NCBI GenBank assembly: GCA_002340095.1
Contig: DDKS01000006.1
Coordinates: 62,001-126,000 of the forward strand
DNA length: 64,000 nt
Direction of reading: 5' to 3'
DNA from: Betaproteobacteria bacterium UBA2592
Lineage (GTDB): Bacteria > Pseudomonadota > Gammaproteobacteria > Burkholderiales > Rhodocyclaceae
The position numbers were made by a program, and so were the translations under genes. Under the pieces are notes generated by a model. That model saw only the letters and a program-made list of their open reading frames with translations. It had not been told where the DNA came from and did not search any database. Below, in pieces: positions 27,856-36,141 of this stretch; within the stretch, counting starts at the first letter, position 1; each line of letters begins with the position of its first letter.

Positions 27856-27871
27856 TGTCGGGTTTGCGACA
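27856..27871 (-). promoter_or_regulatory. NifA upstream activating sequence of iscA-nifU-nifS
   Basis: TGTCGGGTTTGCGACA on the plus strand (dyad symmetric), exact TGT-N10-ACA, about 60 bp upstream of the -24 element. It lies just outside the stop of the preceding operon's last gene. Confidence 0.88.
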
Positions 27872-27927
27872 GCAGCCGGAAGCTGCTTTCCGGTGCCCGT
27901 GCCCCTTCCGGGTGCATGGCGCCGACC

Positions 27928-28359
27928 TCACCCCAGGACGTGCTCGTAGGCGCGTCGCATCAGCTCCAGCTCGACGGGGGCCACGCCCCGGGCTTCGGTG
28001 ATGTTGATGAACCTGCCCCCCAGGGACTCGGCAGCGGCAAAGGGCGGGTCGATGCTGCAAAAGGCGCCCAGCAGGATGGGGATGTCCCCTTCCGGGCCGC
28101 TTGCCCAACAGTGGAATTCGGGGGCGGCCTCGATGCTGTCGGGCGGTAGCCCCAGCTTTTCTTCGGCCTGACGCAGGAATCCGGCCGGGTGGATTGCGGC
28201 GGCATGGGGTGTTTCACCGGAAAACAGGGTGCTGCCCTCGGGCAGGGGTTCAAAGCAGAGCATGCCTGTGGGCAGGCGCAGGTAGCGCAGGCGGCCACTG
28301 GTTTTCTGCTTGTGCAGCAGCAGGATGCGGGGAGGGAGGGAGATTCCGCTCATGGTCAT
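27928..28359 (-). CDS. unrecognised protein at the end of the nifEN operon
   Basis: 143 residues, no signal or membrane helix. The start giving MTMSGISLPPRILLLHKQK overlaps the stop of the upstream gene (ATGA), which fixes it; the larger open frame is a shadow. Visible: PPDSIEAAPEFHCWASGPEGDIPILLGAF and a C-terminal ARGVAPVELELMRRAYEHVLG helix. Last gene of the operon running from nifE. Function unknown; its position suggests an accessory role in nitrogenase maturation or electron supply. Confidence 0.75.
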   Translation of the reverse strand: MTMSGISLPPRILLLHKQKTSGRLRYLRLPTGMLCFEPLPEGSTLFSGETPHAAAIHPAGFLRQAEEKLGLPPDSIEAAPEFHCWASGPEGDIPILLGAFCSIDPPFAAAESLGGRFINITEARGVAPVELELMRRAYEHVLG

Positions 28360-28733
28360 TCCGGCAGGGGGAGCAGCACGGGGTCGCTCTTGAGTTGCTC
28401 CAGGGTGCCCCAGACCTGGATGGCTTCGACGAACTGACCGGCCAGTTGCGGGTGCGGGACGAGCAGCTGGTATTCCGCCAGAACCCGCTGGTCGGCAAAC
28501 AGGGTGACGCTGCCGTAACGGCTGCCATCCTGCCAGTGGCCGATGAGGCTGGCTTCCCCGGAGTAGGGGTCGATCCGGCATTCCAGGCGGGGCGGGGGCC
28601 AGGCGGGAGCGTCGCCCAGGTCCACCCCCAGCCGGGTGGCTGCCTGGCGGATCTTCGTGCAGACGGCCAGGCCCAGCTCGGTGTGGGCTGCCACCCGCGC
28701 GGCGGGGGCGGCCTCACGGGTGACGGGGGGCAT
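28356..28733 (-). CDS. unrecognised small protein of the nifEN operon
   Basis: 125 residues, soluble. No family recognised. Visible are the segment CTKIRQAATRLGVDLGD, a beta-rich middle (CRIDPYSGEASLIGHWQDGS) and a C terminus LKSDPVLLPLPE. 3 bp downstream of fdxB and overlapping the next gene by 4 bp, so part of the nif transcript. Confidence 0.72.
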   Translation of the reverse strand: MPPVTREAAPAARVAAHTELGLAVCTKIRQAATRLGVDLGDAPAWPPPRLECRIDPYSGEASLIGHWQDGSRYGSVTLFADQRVLAEYQLLVPHPQLAGQFVEAIQVWGTLEQLKSDPVLLPLPE

Positions 28734-28736
28734 GGC

Positions 28737-29024
28737 TCAGGCCAGGGCAGGGGAGGGGGCGTAGCTGTAACACTTCTTGGGGCAGACCCGGTTGCAGGCG
28801 CCGCAGCCGATGCAGTCCTTGACGTCCTTCAGGGTCATTACGGAAGCGGCGTTGTCTTCCCCGTCGTCCAGTTCGTCTACGTCCTTGTCCACCAGATCGA
28901 GCACGTCGCGCGGGCAGACCTTGTAGCAGCGGCCGCAGCCGATGCAGGTCTCCTGGTTGATGGCGGTGACGAATTCGGGAATCCAGACGGTGCCGCCGAG
29001 GGTCAGGCCGGTGATGTGGGACAT
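28737..29024 (-). CDS. fdxB: nif-specific ferredoxin III (2[4Fe-4S])
   Basis: 95 residues with two cluster motifs, CIGCGRCYKVCP at about 27-38 and CIGCGACNRVCP at about 71-82, separated by an acidic insert (DKDVDELDDGEDN) typical of ferredoxin III. The N-terminal ITGLTLGGTVWIPEFV is characteristic of the nif-linked subgroup. A probable electron donor in nitrogenase function or cofactor synthesis. Confidence 0.93.
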   Translation of the reverse strand: MSHITGLTLGGTVWIPEFVTAINQETCIGCGRCYKVCPRDVLDLVDKDVDELDDGEDNAASVMTLKDVKDCIGCGACNRVCPKKCYSYAPSPALA

Positions 29025-29051
29025 GTGAAGCTCCTTTCTTTCCAGAAGTGA

Positions 29052-29261
29052 TCAGGGTTTTTGCGCGGCTTCAAGGCGGGCATGGGCGTCGGCCCAGGCC
29101 TTGCAGGCGTCAAAGGTGGATTGGGCAATGCCCGGGATTTCCTGGTAGCCGGCCGGCAGGCGGTCTTCCACCAGGTCGTGCAACTGCGAAGCCCATTCGG
29201 AGGCGATGCGCTTGAGCTTCTTCACCTCTTTTTCCAGGGCTTTCAGTTCTTCTTCGCGCAT
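29052..29261 (-). CDS. nif-associated CCE_0567-type small protein (DUF683)
   Basis: 69 residues, helical, beginning MREEELKALEKEVKKLKRIA, then LHDLVEDRLPAGY, the pattern of the small metal-binding helical proteins that accompany nifX and DUF269 genes. It lies 11 bp after the DUF269 gene and 27 bp before fdxB, the conserved order. Exact role unknown. Confidence 0.88.
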   Translation of the reverse strand: MREEELKALEKEVKKLKRIASEWASQLHDLVEDRLPAGYQEIPGIAQSTFDACKAWADAHARLEAAQKP

Positions 29262-29272
29262 GGCAGGACTCC

Positions 29273-29740
29273 TCACAGACCGGCCACGTCGGGGTACATG
29301 CCGATGCGTTCGAGGGCGATGCCCAGGAGCTTGTCGGCCTCGTCCTTCATCTTCGAGAGGCTGGGAAAGCCGAAGCGATGCACGTCCCGCAGGGTTTTGT
29401 CGATGACCACCAGCTTGCCCACGGTCACCAGGGCGCGGCCAAAGCCTTCGTGGGTGAGGTGCACCAGGGGTACGGCCATTAATTTGCATTCCTTCTCGAT
29501 GAGCACGGAAATGGCGTTGTAGAGGCACTTGACCCGGGCGACGGTTTCTTCATCCGGGTCGCCCACCAGGGGAATTTCGGCCTTCTTTTCCTTGGTCAGG
29601 ATGAAGGGGGCGAGGATCTGTTCCACGGACCAGCCGTTGTAGGTGCCGTAGGTGTCCAGGGCGCGCATCTGGCGCGCCATTTCCTTGATGAAATCGGTAT
29701 CGAGAATGGGGTCGCGGGTGGCGACGGCATCAGCGCTCAT
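29273..29740 (-). CDS. NifX-associated nitrogen fixation protein (DUF269)
   Basis: 155 residues; visible FIKEMARQMRALDTYGTYNG and FGRALVTVGKLVVIDKTLRD, diagnostic of the DUF269 family found after nifX. Thought to help FeMo-cofactor handling, unproved in most species. Its start overlaps the end of the RseC-like gene by 11 bp. Confidence 0.93.
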   Translation of the reverse strand: MSADAVATRDPILDTDFIKEMARQMRALDTYGTYNGWSVEQILAPFILTKEKKAEIPLVGDPDEETVARVKCLYNAISVLIEKECKLMAVPLVHLTHEGFGRALVTVGKLVVIDKTLRDVHRFGFPSLSKMKDEADKLLGIALERIGMYPDVAGL

Positions 29741-30212
29741 GGTGGGGCTCCGTATAGGTGGGGGAAGAGGGAACGATGGGAAGGAAGCGGGGGGCTGCGA
29801 TGATCTTCGGGGGCGGCATCAGCCCGGGCCGCTGGCGCACCAGCAGGCTGACCAGGCCCAGGGCGGTAAGGAAGCCGAGGATGGCGCCCAGGGCGGTGGC
29901 GGCATCGCTGCCCATGAGGCCGTGGCCCAGGGCGGCGCCCAGGAGCATGGCAAAGGCGGGGAACAGGTAGCCGAGCATGGCCATCGAGGTCAGGCCCTTT
30001 TCCGGCAGGAACAGGTGGACCCGGTCGCCCACCCGGATGCCGGCCGGGGCGTCGAGCACCAGGCGGGGATGGCCGCGCTGGGCGGCCAGTTTGCCGATGC
30101 CGCAGGCGCTGCCGTGGCCGCAACTGTTGCAGCCGCCGGTGTCGACGCTGACCGTGGCCTTGCCGTCGGCGAGGGCGAGCACGGTGCCCTGGGGCATGTT
30201 CTCGGGCGCCAT
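29730..30212 (-). CDS. RseC/MucC-like membrane protein inside the nif operon
   Basis: 160 residues. N-terminal cysteine cluster CNSCGHGSACGIG (about residues 28-40), a small beta domain, then two membrane helices (about 77-95 and 105-125) and a proline-rich tail. This is the layout of RseC/MucC, including RsxC-system proteins that reduce SoxR and partner with Rnf electron-transport complexes. Its start shares a base with the nifX stop, so it is co-translated with nifX. No rnf genes are in the window; a role in membrane redox supply to nitrogenase is inference. Confidence 0.82.
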   Translation of the reverse strand: MAPENMPQGTVLALADGKATVSVDTGGCNSCGHGSACGIGKLAAQRGHPRLVLDAPAGIRVGDRVHLFLPEKGLTSMAMLGYLFPAFAMLLGAALGHGLMGSDAATALGAILGFLTALGLVSLLVRQRPGLMPPPKIIAAPRFLPIVPSSPTYTEPHHER

Positions 30213-30637
30213 CAGCCTTCCCAGCCTTCTGCTTCCATGGCGGCGAAGCGGTCCGGCCCGGCGGCCCGGGACTGGGCGGCCAGGGCCCGGTCGATCCAGG
30301 GGACACCGCCGGTCTGCATGGCCTGGCTGACGTCCTTGATCAGTTCGTCGATGCTGTCCACCTCGCCGACCCGGATCGGCTGCACGCCCTTGGCGAGCAA
30401 CTGCTTGATGGCCGAGGCACCGATGGCATGGACGAAGACCGCGTCGCAGCCGGCGAGGAAGTCTACCTTGGCGAGCAGCTTGTTCTCGTTGCCGTCCATG
30501 GCTTCTTCCGGGAATTCCCCGAAGCCGCTCACGGTGGCGCCGTTGGGGGTCACGGTGTAGATCACGAAGGCCTGGGCAGCCCCGAAGTGCTGGTTGACCC
30601 GGACCCGGTCGTCGGAGGCGAAGGCCAGTTTGAGCAT
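30212..30637 (-). CDS. nifX: nitrogen fixation protein NifX
   Basis: 141 residues. The dinitrogenase iron-molybdenum cofactor-binding fold is evident: LKLAFASDDRVRVNQHFGAA at the start, then FVIYTV and GCDAVFVHAIGASAIKQLLAKG. NifX carries NifB-co and cofactor precursors between NifB and NifEN. The ATG giving MLKLAFAS is used; the upstream open frame is nifN-antisense-free shadow in another frame. Directly follows nifN by 16 bp. Confidence 0.94.
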   Translation of the reverse strand: MLKLAFASDDRVRVNQHFGAAQAFVIYTVTPNGATVSGFGEFPEEAMDGNENKLLAKVDFLAGCDAVFVHAIGASAIKQLLAKGVQPIRVGEVDSIDELIKDVSQAMQTGGVPWIDRALAAQSRAAGPDRFAAMEAEGWEG

Positions 30638-30653
30638 GGTCCCGGGCTCCGGC

Positions 30654-32051
30654 TCAGTGGACCAGGCCAGCGTGAGGCGCCGCCCCGGAGGCTTCGAGGG
30701 CACGGGGGCTGTCCTGCCAGTACAGGGATCGGTAGGCTTCGGTGTCATGGTGCTGGGCCTGCAGAAGGTTGGCGAGGTCGAACAGGGCTTGCCGGGAACC
30801 CCGGTAGCCCACCCAGGCGCGGGCGTAACCGCCCACCAGATCGTATTGGGGGAAGCCGGCGCGCAGCAGGGGCAGGCCCAGGCGGCGGGCGGTTTCCACC
30901 CCGTGGGAGTTGGTGATGACCAATTCGGCTTCGTGGCGCCGGGCCTGGTGTTCCAGGTCTTCCAGGTCGCCGATGGTGATGCTGCCGATCTCCAGTTCCG
31001 CCAGGGTTTCCGAGCGCACCGGGGAAACGGCGGCGACGATCTCGGCGCCCATGCCCAGGGCGAAACTGCCCAGCATCACCAGCAGGTCCGGGTCGGCGGC
31101 AATGGCCAGGCGGGCGAAACCGAGCATGAAGTGGCTGTCCACCATGGCGTCCTGGAGCTGGGCCCGGTGCCGCTCCACCTTTTCCGGTACGGGTCTGCCT
31201 GAAATTTCGGCCAGGGTCCGGGTGAAGGCATCGCAGGCCTCCAGGCCCATCAGTCCGCTGAAGCGGTGGTCGGGCACGCCGGTGCGGGCCTTGAGCTTGT
31301 CGGCGGCCTTGTCCAGGGATCTGCCGATCACCAGGGTGGCGGCGGATTCGCCCATGTGGGCAATCTCGCTCCTGGGGGTGCCGCCGATGGTGAGGGAGGA
31401 AAACTCGGCTTCGATCAGGTGGCCGTCCAGGGAGTCGGCGATGTCGGGCAGGACGATGGGCCTGAGGCCGAAAGCTTCGACCCATTCCTTGAGGCTCTCG
31501 ATGTCGCCGGGGGTGAGCATGCTGGCGGCCAGGATGTTCACCTGTTTGGGGCGGCGGCCAGCGTTGGCGCCTTCTGGCACCAGGGTGTCGATGATGGCTT
31601 CCACCGCCAGGGCATGGCCGGTTTCCAGGCAGCCGAGGAAGTCCGGGGTATGCACCGGCACCACGGCCACATGGTCGTATTCCGGGTGGGCGGCGCGGAA
31701 TTCCTTCACGGCCCGGTGGATGTCCGCCCCCTGGGTTTCGGCAAGGCCGGTGGTGACGAGGCCGATCACGTCCGGCCGGCTCTTTTCGGACAGGGTGGCG
31801 AGGGCTTCGACGATGTTCTCGTCGGCCCCCATGATCGAGGAGACCTGGTCCATGGCCGTGGTCTGCAGGGGAATCGGCTCGCGGAAGTGACGCACGAAGA
31901 ACACCTTGCCGAAGGCGGTACAGCCCTGGGAGCCGTGCATCAGGGGCAGGCTGCGGTTAAGACCGAGGAAGGCCAGGGAGGCCCCGACGGTCTGGCTCAC
32001 CTTCAGGGGGTTCACCGCCAGCGCCTTGGTGGATTTGATGATTTCAGCCAT
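30654..32051 (-). CDS. nifN: nitrogenase FeMo-co biosynthesis protein NifN
   Basis: 465 residues, homologous to NifK. Visible: ALAVNPLKVSQTVGASLAFLG, PLMHGSQGCTAFGKVFFVRHF and LATLSEKSRPDVIGLVTTGLAE. With NifE it forms the scaffold on which the NifB product is matured by addition of molybdenum and homocitrate. The ATG giving MAEIIKSTKALAV is used with AAGGACAT upstream; the longer open frame overlaps nifE. 13 bp gap to nifE. Confidence 0.97.
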   Translation of the reverse strand: MAEIIKSTKALAVNPLKVSQTVGASLAFLGLNRSLPLMHGSQGCTAFGKVFFVRHFREPIPLQTTAMDQVSSIMGADENIVEALATLSEKSRPDVIGLVTTGLAETQGADIHRAVKEFRAAHPEYDHVAVVPVHTPDFLGCLETGHALAVEAIIDTLVPEGANAGRRPKQVNILAASMLTPGDIESLKEWVEAFGLRPIVLPDIADSLDGHLIEAEFSSLTIGGTPRSEIAHMGESAATLVIGRSLDKAADKLKARTGVPDHRFSGLMGLEACDAFTRTLAEISGRPVPEKVERHRAQLQDAMVDSHFMLGFARLAIAADPDLLVMLGSFALGMGAEIVAAVSPVRSETLAELEIGSITIGDLEDLEHQARRHEAELVITNSHGVETARRLGLPLLRAGFPQYDLVGGYARAWVGYRGSRQALFDLANLLQAQHHDTEAYRSLYWQDSPRALEASGAAPHAGLVH

Positions 32052-32064
32052 GTCCTTCTCCCGT

Positions 32065-33465
32065 TCAGGCGACCAGCACGGTGCCGGCCGCGTTCTGTTG
32101 GGCCCAGGGGGCGGGCTTGCGCACCGCGGCCCAGACCGGACTTTCGATGGAAAGCGCCAGTTGCTTGGCCAGCTCCTGCATACCCTCATAGCCGGCGTAG
32201 CCGAATTCCCGCTCCTGGTTGATGTCGAGGAAGGGAATGCGGGCCTTCAGGGCGGTGTAGAGGTTGCGGCCGCCGGCGATCAGGATGTCGGCCCGGTATT
32301 CCTTGTAGGTGGACAGCAGGGCCTTGGGGCTGCCGTCGTCGATCATCCTGGCGTCTTCGCCCATCAGTTCACGGATGCGGGCCTTGTCCTCCTCCGTGGA
32401 TTTCTTGGTGCCGGTGGCCACCACGGTCATGCCCAGGTCCTGGAGTGCCGAGACGATGGACCAGGATTTCACCCCGCCGGTATAGAGCAGCACCCGCTTG
32501 CCCTTGAGGCGCTCGCGCCAGGGTTGCAGGGCGGCGTGGGCCTTGGCCTCTTCCCGGGCGATGACGGCCTCGGTGCGGGCCATCAGGTCCGGGTCGCCGA
32601 TCATGCGGGCGAAATCGCGCAGGGCCTGGGAGGTGTCCTTGACGCCGTAGAAGCTGCCCTCGAAGAAGGGAATGCCGTAGTTTTCCTGGAGCTTGCGGGC
32701 CACGTTCAAGAGGGCCTTGGCACACACCACCATGCTCACCCGGGCCCGGTGCAGGGTTTGCACCTCGTGGAAGCGGGCATCGCCGGAGAGGGTGCCGAGA
32801 ATGCGCAGGCCCAGTTCGTCGAACAGGGGGGCCACCTTCCAGAACTCCCCGGCGATGTTGTATTCGCCGATCAGATTCACGTCGTAGGTGGGAATGCCGG
32901 CCGGATGGGGCGGGGCGGGGCGAGGTTCGGCGGTGCCGATCACGTACTTGAACATGGCCTCGCCCGCCAGGCGGTTGCCCAGGTTCTTGGTGCCATAGAA
33001 GCCGGCGGCGTCGATGGGAATCACCGGCACGCCCCAGCGCTGGCTGGCGGCCTTGCACACGGCCTCCATGTCATCCCCCACCAGGGCGGTGACGCAGGTG
33101 GTGTACACGAACACCGCGGCGGGCCGGTAGGTTTCGATGGCCTGCTTGATGGCGTGGAACAGGCGCTTTTCCGAGCGCCCCATGACCACGTCGGTTTCCG
33201 ATAGGTCGGTGGTCATGCCGATGCGGTACAGGGTGGGGCCGGAGGAACGGGTGCCCCGGTTGTCCCAGGAACTGCCGGCGCAGGCAATCGGGCCGTGGAC
33301 GATGTGGGCCACGTCGGCAATCGGCAGCAGGGCGATCTGGGCCCCGTCGAAGGAGCAGCCGCCAGCGGTGGCACCGGGCTTGGGCCGGGCGCAACCGGAT
33401 TTCTCCTTGGTGTTGTGATGGCAGGCGGGCTCGTCGAGCAGGGCCTGGATGTCGCTGGCTTTCAT
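32065..33465 (-). CDS. nifE: nitrogenase FeMo-co biosynthesis protein NifE
   Basis: 466 residues, homologous to NifD. Cluster-ligand regions HGPIACAGSSWDNRG and VYTTCVTALVGDD are present, as is the GGVKSWSIVSALQDLG region. The NifD His-ligand motif (LHSWDYSG) is replaced, as expected for a scaffold that must release its cofactor. The start at 33465 (MKASDIQALL) is preferred over ATG 33471 because GGAG lies six bases ahead of it. Head of the nifENX operon with its own sigma-54 promoter. Confidence 0.97.
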   Translation of the reverse strand: MKASDIQALLDEPACHHNTKEKSGCARPKPGATAGGCSFDGAQIALLPIADVAHIVHGPIACAGSSWDNRGTRSSGPTLYRIGMTTDLSETDVVMGRSEKRLFHAIKQAIETYRPAAVFVYTTCVTALVGDDMEAVCKAASQRWGVPVIPIDAAGFYGTKNLGNRLAGEAMFKYVIGTAEPRPAPPHPAGIPTYDVNLIGEYNIAGEFWKVAPLFDELGLRILGTLSGDARFHEVQTLHRARVSMVVCAKALLNVARKLQENYGIPFFEGSFYGVKDTSQALRDFARMIGDPDLMARTEAVIAREEAKAHAALQPWRERLKGKRVLLYTGGVKSWSIVSALQDLGMTVVATGTKKSTEEDKARIRELMGEDARMIDDGSPKALLSTYKEYRADILIAGGRNLYTALKARIPFLDINQEREFGYAGYEGMQELAKQLALSIESPVWAAVRKPAPWAQQNAAGTVLVA

Positions 33466-33495
33466 GGGCATCTCCGGAAGTTCGGGGTACTTCTA

Positions 33496-33510
33496 GCAAG
33501 AGCGGTGCCA
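33496..33510 (-). promoter_or_regulatory. sigma-54 promoter of the nifENX operon
   Basis: On the minus strand TGGCACCGCTCTTGC, a perfect TGGCAC-N5-TTGC. It sits 31 bases before the nifE start. Confidence 0.95.
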
Positions 33511-33554
33511 CTGTCCATTGCTTTGATTTTTAGGTGTTTTTTCTGGTTTGGCTT

Positions 33555-33570
33555 TGTCGTAAAGCCGACA
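33555..33570 (-). promoter_or_regulatory. NifA upstream activating sequence of nifE
   Basis: Plus-strand TGTCGTAAAGCCGACA, exact TGT-N10-ACA, about 55 bp upstream of the -24 element of the nifE promoter. A second CCGACAAGG half-site follows a few bases away. Confidence 0.9.
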
Positions 33571-33631
33571 GGCCGACAAGGAGGCGGGCGCTGGGTCATA
33601 ATCCCCGGCGGTTTGTTGCCGGAGTCCGTTC

Positions 33632-34081
33632 ATGTCCCCCTGCGTCTTCCCTGCCACTGCCGCCGATCTGCCCGCCATGGTGGCCCTGCTGGGCGAACTC
33701 TTCGCCCAGGAGCACGATTTCCGGCCAGACCCGGAAAGGCAGCGGCGCGGCCTGGAAATGCTGCTGGAACGCCCCGAGGCCGGGCAATTGTTCGTGTTGC
33801 GTCAAGGGGAAGCGGTGCTGGGCATGGTCAATCTGCTGCTCACCATCAGCACGGCCGAGGGGGCGCCCGTGGGCATTCTGGAGGACCTGATCATTGCCGC
33901 TCCGTACCGGGGCCGGGGGCTGGCCCGGCAACTGGTGAGCGGGGTGCTGGACTGGGCCCGGGCCCGGGGTCTGGCCCGGCTGACCCTGCTGACCGATCAC
34001 GACAATCTGCGCGCCCAGTCCTTCTACGCCGGCTTCGGTTTTAAGCCCTCGGCCATGCGGGTGATGCGCCTGGGACTCTGA
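33632..34081 (+). CDS. GNAT family N-acetyltransferase
   Basis: 149 residues. The acetyl-CoA motif is seen as IAAPYRGRGLARQLVSGVLDWA (Q/R-x-x-G-x-G/A) and the C-terminal SFYAGFGFKP matches GNAT motif B. It is read against the surrounding nif genes, starting 150 bp from nifE and ending 45 bp from the convergent ORF322. No sigma-54 promoter of its own is seen. Substrate unknown. Confidence 0.9.
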   Translation: MSPCVFPATAADLPAMVALLGELFAQEHDFRPDPERQRRGLEMLLERPEAGQLFVLRQGEAVLGMVNLLLTISTAEGAPVGILEDLIIAAPYRGRGLARQLVSGVLDWARARGLARLTLLTDHDNLRAQSFYAGFGFKPSAMRVMRLGL

Positions 34082-34125
34082 GCGGCGGCGCGGGGAGAAG
34101 GTCCGGCGCCGGGCCCGTGCCGGGG

Positions 34126-35094
34126 TCAGACCGTGTAGGGCCGGTGCAGCCAGTCGCGCACCACCTCCACATCCCGCTGGGGCAGGTAGGCGAAGCCGGC
34201 CAGGGCGTCTTCCACCACGGTCTGGGCGACCCAGTGGGGCACGGCCTTGGTGGTGAGCATGTGGAAGAACCAAGCCAGGGGGTAGCCCACTTCCCGGTCG
34301 AAGGATTGCAGGGCGCCTTGCAGCTTCAGCTCCCGGGTGCCCGGGGCTGCGCTGAAGGTGGGCAGGGGGCCGCTCTCGGCAGCGATGAGCCGGGCCCGGT
34401 ACTGGGTCTGCTGGTAGCGGTCCAGGTATTCGCGCAGGGCGACGACCCAGTGCCGGCACAGGGCGCTGGCATGGCCGGCGCTGCTGCGCCCCCAGTCCTC
34501 CAGCAGGCGTTGCAGCGGGGATGTCTGGGGGCTTTGGGCGGCCATGCGCTGCAGCACGGAACCCACATGGCAGAGGCGGCGGAAGCGGTAGACGGGCAGG
34601 CCCAGGGGCTGGGGCCGGGCGGGCAGATGTTCCGGGTCGATGAGTTCGGCCAGGGTGGCCGGTTCTCCGGTGCCGAGCCGGTGGCTGCGCATTTCCTGTA
34701 GTTCCTCCACTTCGAGTTGCAGGAAGTCGGCGGGGCCCTCGCCGGCCGGGGCGGTCAGATAGTGGGTGCTGCCCACCAGCCGGGTGGCGTGGAGGGGGGT
34801 GGCTTCCAGATCGTCGAGAAGCAGGCCGAGGTCGCCGTCCCGGGCGGCCAGGGCGGCTTCGGCCCAGGCCTCCAGGTTGTCGGAGACCGGCTGGCCGGTG
34901 GCATCGATGACGCCGCCCAGACGATACCAGCCGCCCCGGCTGGAGCGGTGCTGGAACTGCCATTCGGGCAGGACCGCGGCCAGCTGCCGGGCCAGGGCGG
35001 CAGGGCCGCCGGAGACCGTGCTGCCGCTGCAGCATGTCTGAATGGTGGGGGCGAGGGTTTTGCAGTATTCCTGCCAGGCCAGGGTGTCCTTCAT
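34126..35094 (-). CDS. unrecognised protein closing the nifHDK operon
   Basis: 322 residues, soluble, acidic, no recognised domain. Starts with MKDTLAWQEYCKTLAPTIQ at the ATG that overlaps the LRV gene stop (ATGA); the longer open frame is a shadow. Contains a Cys pair (QTCCSGST) and histidine- and tryptophan-rich C-terminal stretches (AWFFHMLTTKAVPHW, VVRDWLHRPYTV). The last of four translationally coupled genes after nifT-fdx, so very probably a nitrogenase accessory protein, but nothing in it tells the function. Confidence 0.78.
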   Translation of the reverse strand: MKDTLAWQEYCKTLAPTIQTCCSGSTVSGGPAALARQLAAVLPEWQFQHRSSRGGWYRLGGVIDATGQPVSDNLEAWAEAALAARDGDLGLLLDDLEATPLHATRLVGSTHYLTAPAGEGPADFLQLEVEELQEMRSHRLGTGEPATLAELIDPEHLPARPQPLGLPVYRFRRLCHVGSVLQRMAAQSPQTSPLQRLLEDWGRSSAGHASALCRHWVVALREYLDRYQQTQYRARLIAAESGPLPTFSAAPGTRELKLQGALQSFDREVGYPLAWFFHMLTTKAVPHWVAQTVVEDALAGFAYLPQRDVEVVRDWLHRPYTV

Positions 35095-35888
35095 GATCCG
35101 TCCTTCCGGGGGGAGGGTGAGAGGGGAGGTGCCGTTTTCTCCAGTCGTTGCCGCGCGGCTTCCCGGACTTCGGCTTCCGGGTCGTGCAGCAGCGGGGGCA
35201 GGGATTCGGGCGGGGCGTTGTGTACGGCGGCCAGGCGCACCCACCATTCCGGGTCCTGCAGCAGGGTGGCCGCCAGGCCGGGCAGGGCGCGGCTGGCGAC
35301 GATGGCGCGGATTTCCGCTTCCGGGTCGGCTGCCAGGGTGTAGAGGGCGAAGGGGGGGAGGCGTCGGGCCACGGCCTTGCGCACCTCCCGCTCCGGGTCC
35401 CGGGCCAGCCGGGCCAGTTGGCCATGGGGCAGGCGCTGGGCCAGGGTGACCCGGATCAGGTAGTCCGGGTCCTTGAGCAGGGGCGTGAGGGCCGCCGGCG
35501 GCAGCCGCGTGGCGACGGTGAGCCGCACCTCCCGGTCCGGGTCGTGGATCAGGGCATGCAGCCGCTCCAGCGGGAGTCGGCTGGCGACGACCCGGCGCAC
35601 GACTTCGTCGCTGTCGTGCATCAGGCTCTCGATCATTTCCAGGGGGGCGTAGCGGGCGGCAATGGCGCGCCGCTCCCAGAACAGATCCTGTAGGTAGAGG
35701 GGCGCTTCGTCCCGGTTGCTGCGCAGGAAACGGTCGATCTGCCGGCCGCTGTGGGCCCGGATACAGGTGTCGCCCGGGCGGCAGCGGCCGGCCAGGAGCA
35801 GGGACCCGGCATAGTGGCAGCCCAGGCAAAGCCCGGAGGGCTCCCGGGCGAGGAGGGCTGTGCCGCCGGTCTCGACCCCATCAGTCAT
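35091..35888 (-). CDS. 4Fe-4S leucine-rich-repeat-variant (LRV) protein
   Basis: 265 residues. An N-terminal Cys-rich module CLGCHYAG...CRPGDTC binds a [4Fe-4S] cluster in the Azotobacter LRV protein; it is followed by about eight 24-residue LRV repeats, recognisable by recurring DPxxEVRxxVAxRLPxxxLxxL. LRV proteins are found in nif clusters but their job is not established. The ATG at 35888 overlaps the end of the small ORF by 8 bp; the upstream in-frame extension is a shadow. Confidence 0.92.
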   Translation of the reverse strand: MTDGVETGGTALLAREPSGLCLGCHYAGSLLLAGRCRPGDTCIRAHSGRQIDRFLRSNRDEAPLYLQDLFWERRAIAARYAPLEMIESLMHDSDEVVRRVVASRLPLERLHALIHDPDREVRLTVATRLPPAALTPLLKDPDYLIRVTLAQRLPHGQLARLARDPEREVRKAVARRLPPFALYTLAADPEAEIRAIVASRALPGLAATLLQDPEWWVRLAAVHNAPPESLPPLLHDPEAEVREAARQRLEKTAPPLSPSPRKDGS

Positions 35889-36141
35889 CGGCCCGGGCGG
35901 CAACAACGATGCCCGTGGCCAGGTCGGGATCCGGGGTGAACTCCAGGCAATGGCCGCTGGCATGGGTGTAGAGGTGGAGAAGATGGGTCGGGGTTTCCCG
36001 CACGGGCTTGAGGCGGGCGGGGACGTCGTCCTCGCTGCAGAGGGTGAAGAGCACCCCGGGAAAGCGCTGCCGCAGTCCATTCAGGTCGCAGGAGGGGGCG
36101 GCGGCGGCCACCGCATCCAGGAGTTCCGGGGTGATGCTCAT
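35881..36141 (-). CDS. small nif-operon protein of unknown function
   Basis: 86 residues, single compact domain: MSITPELLDAVAAAAPSCD, a strand-rich core with FTLCSEDDVPARLKP, and LEFTPDPDLATGIVVAARADD. No family recognised with confidence. ATG overlaps the nifY stop (ATGA) and its stop overlaps the LRV gene start, so translation is coupled on both sides. Genes of this size between nifY-like and LRV genes recur in betaproteobacterial nif clusters. Confidence 0.78.
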   Translation of the reverse strand: MSITPELLDAVAAAAPSCDLNGLRQRFPGVLFTLCSEDDVPARLKPVRETPTHLLHLYTHASGHCLEFTPDPDLATGIVVAARADD

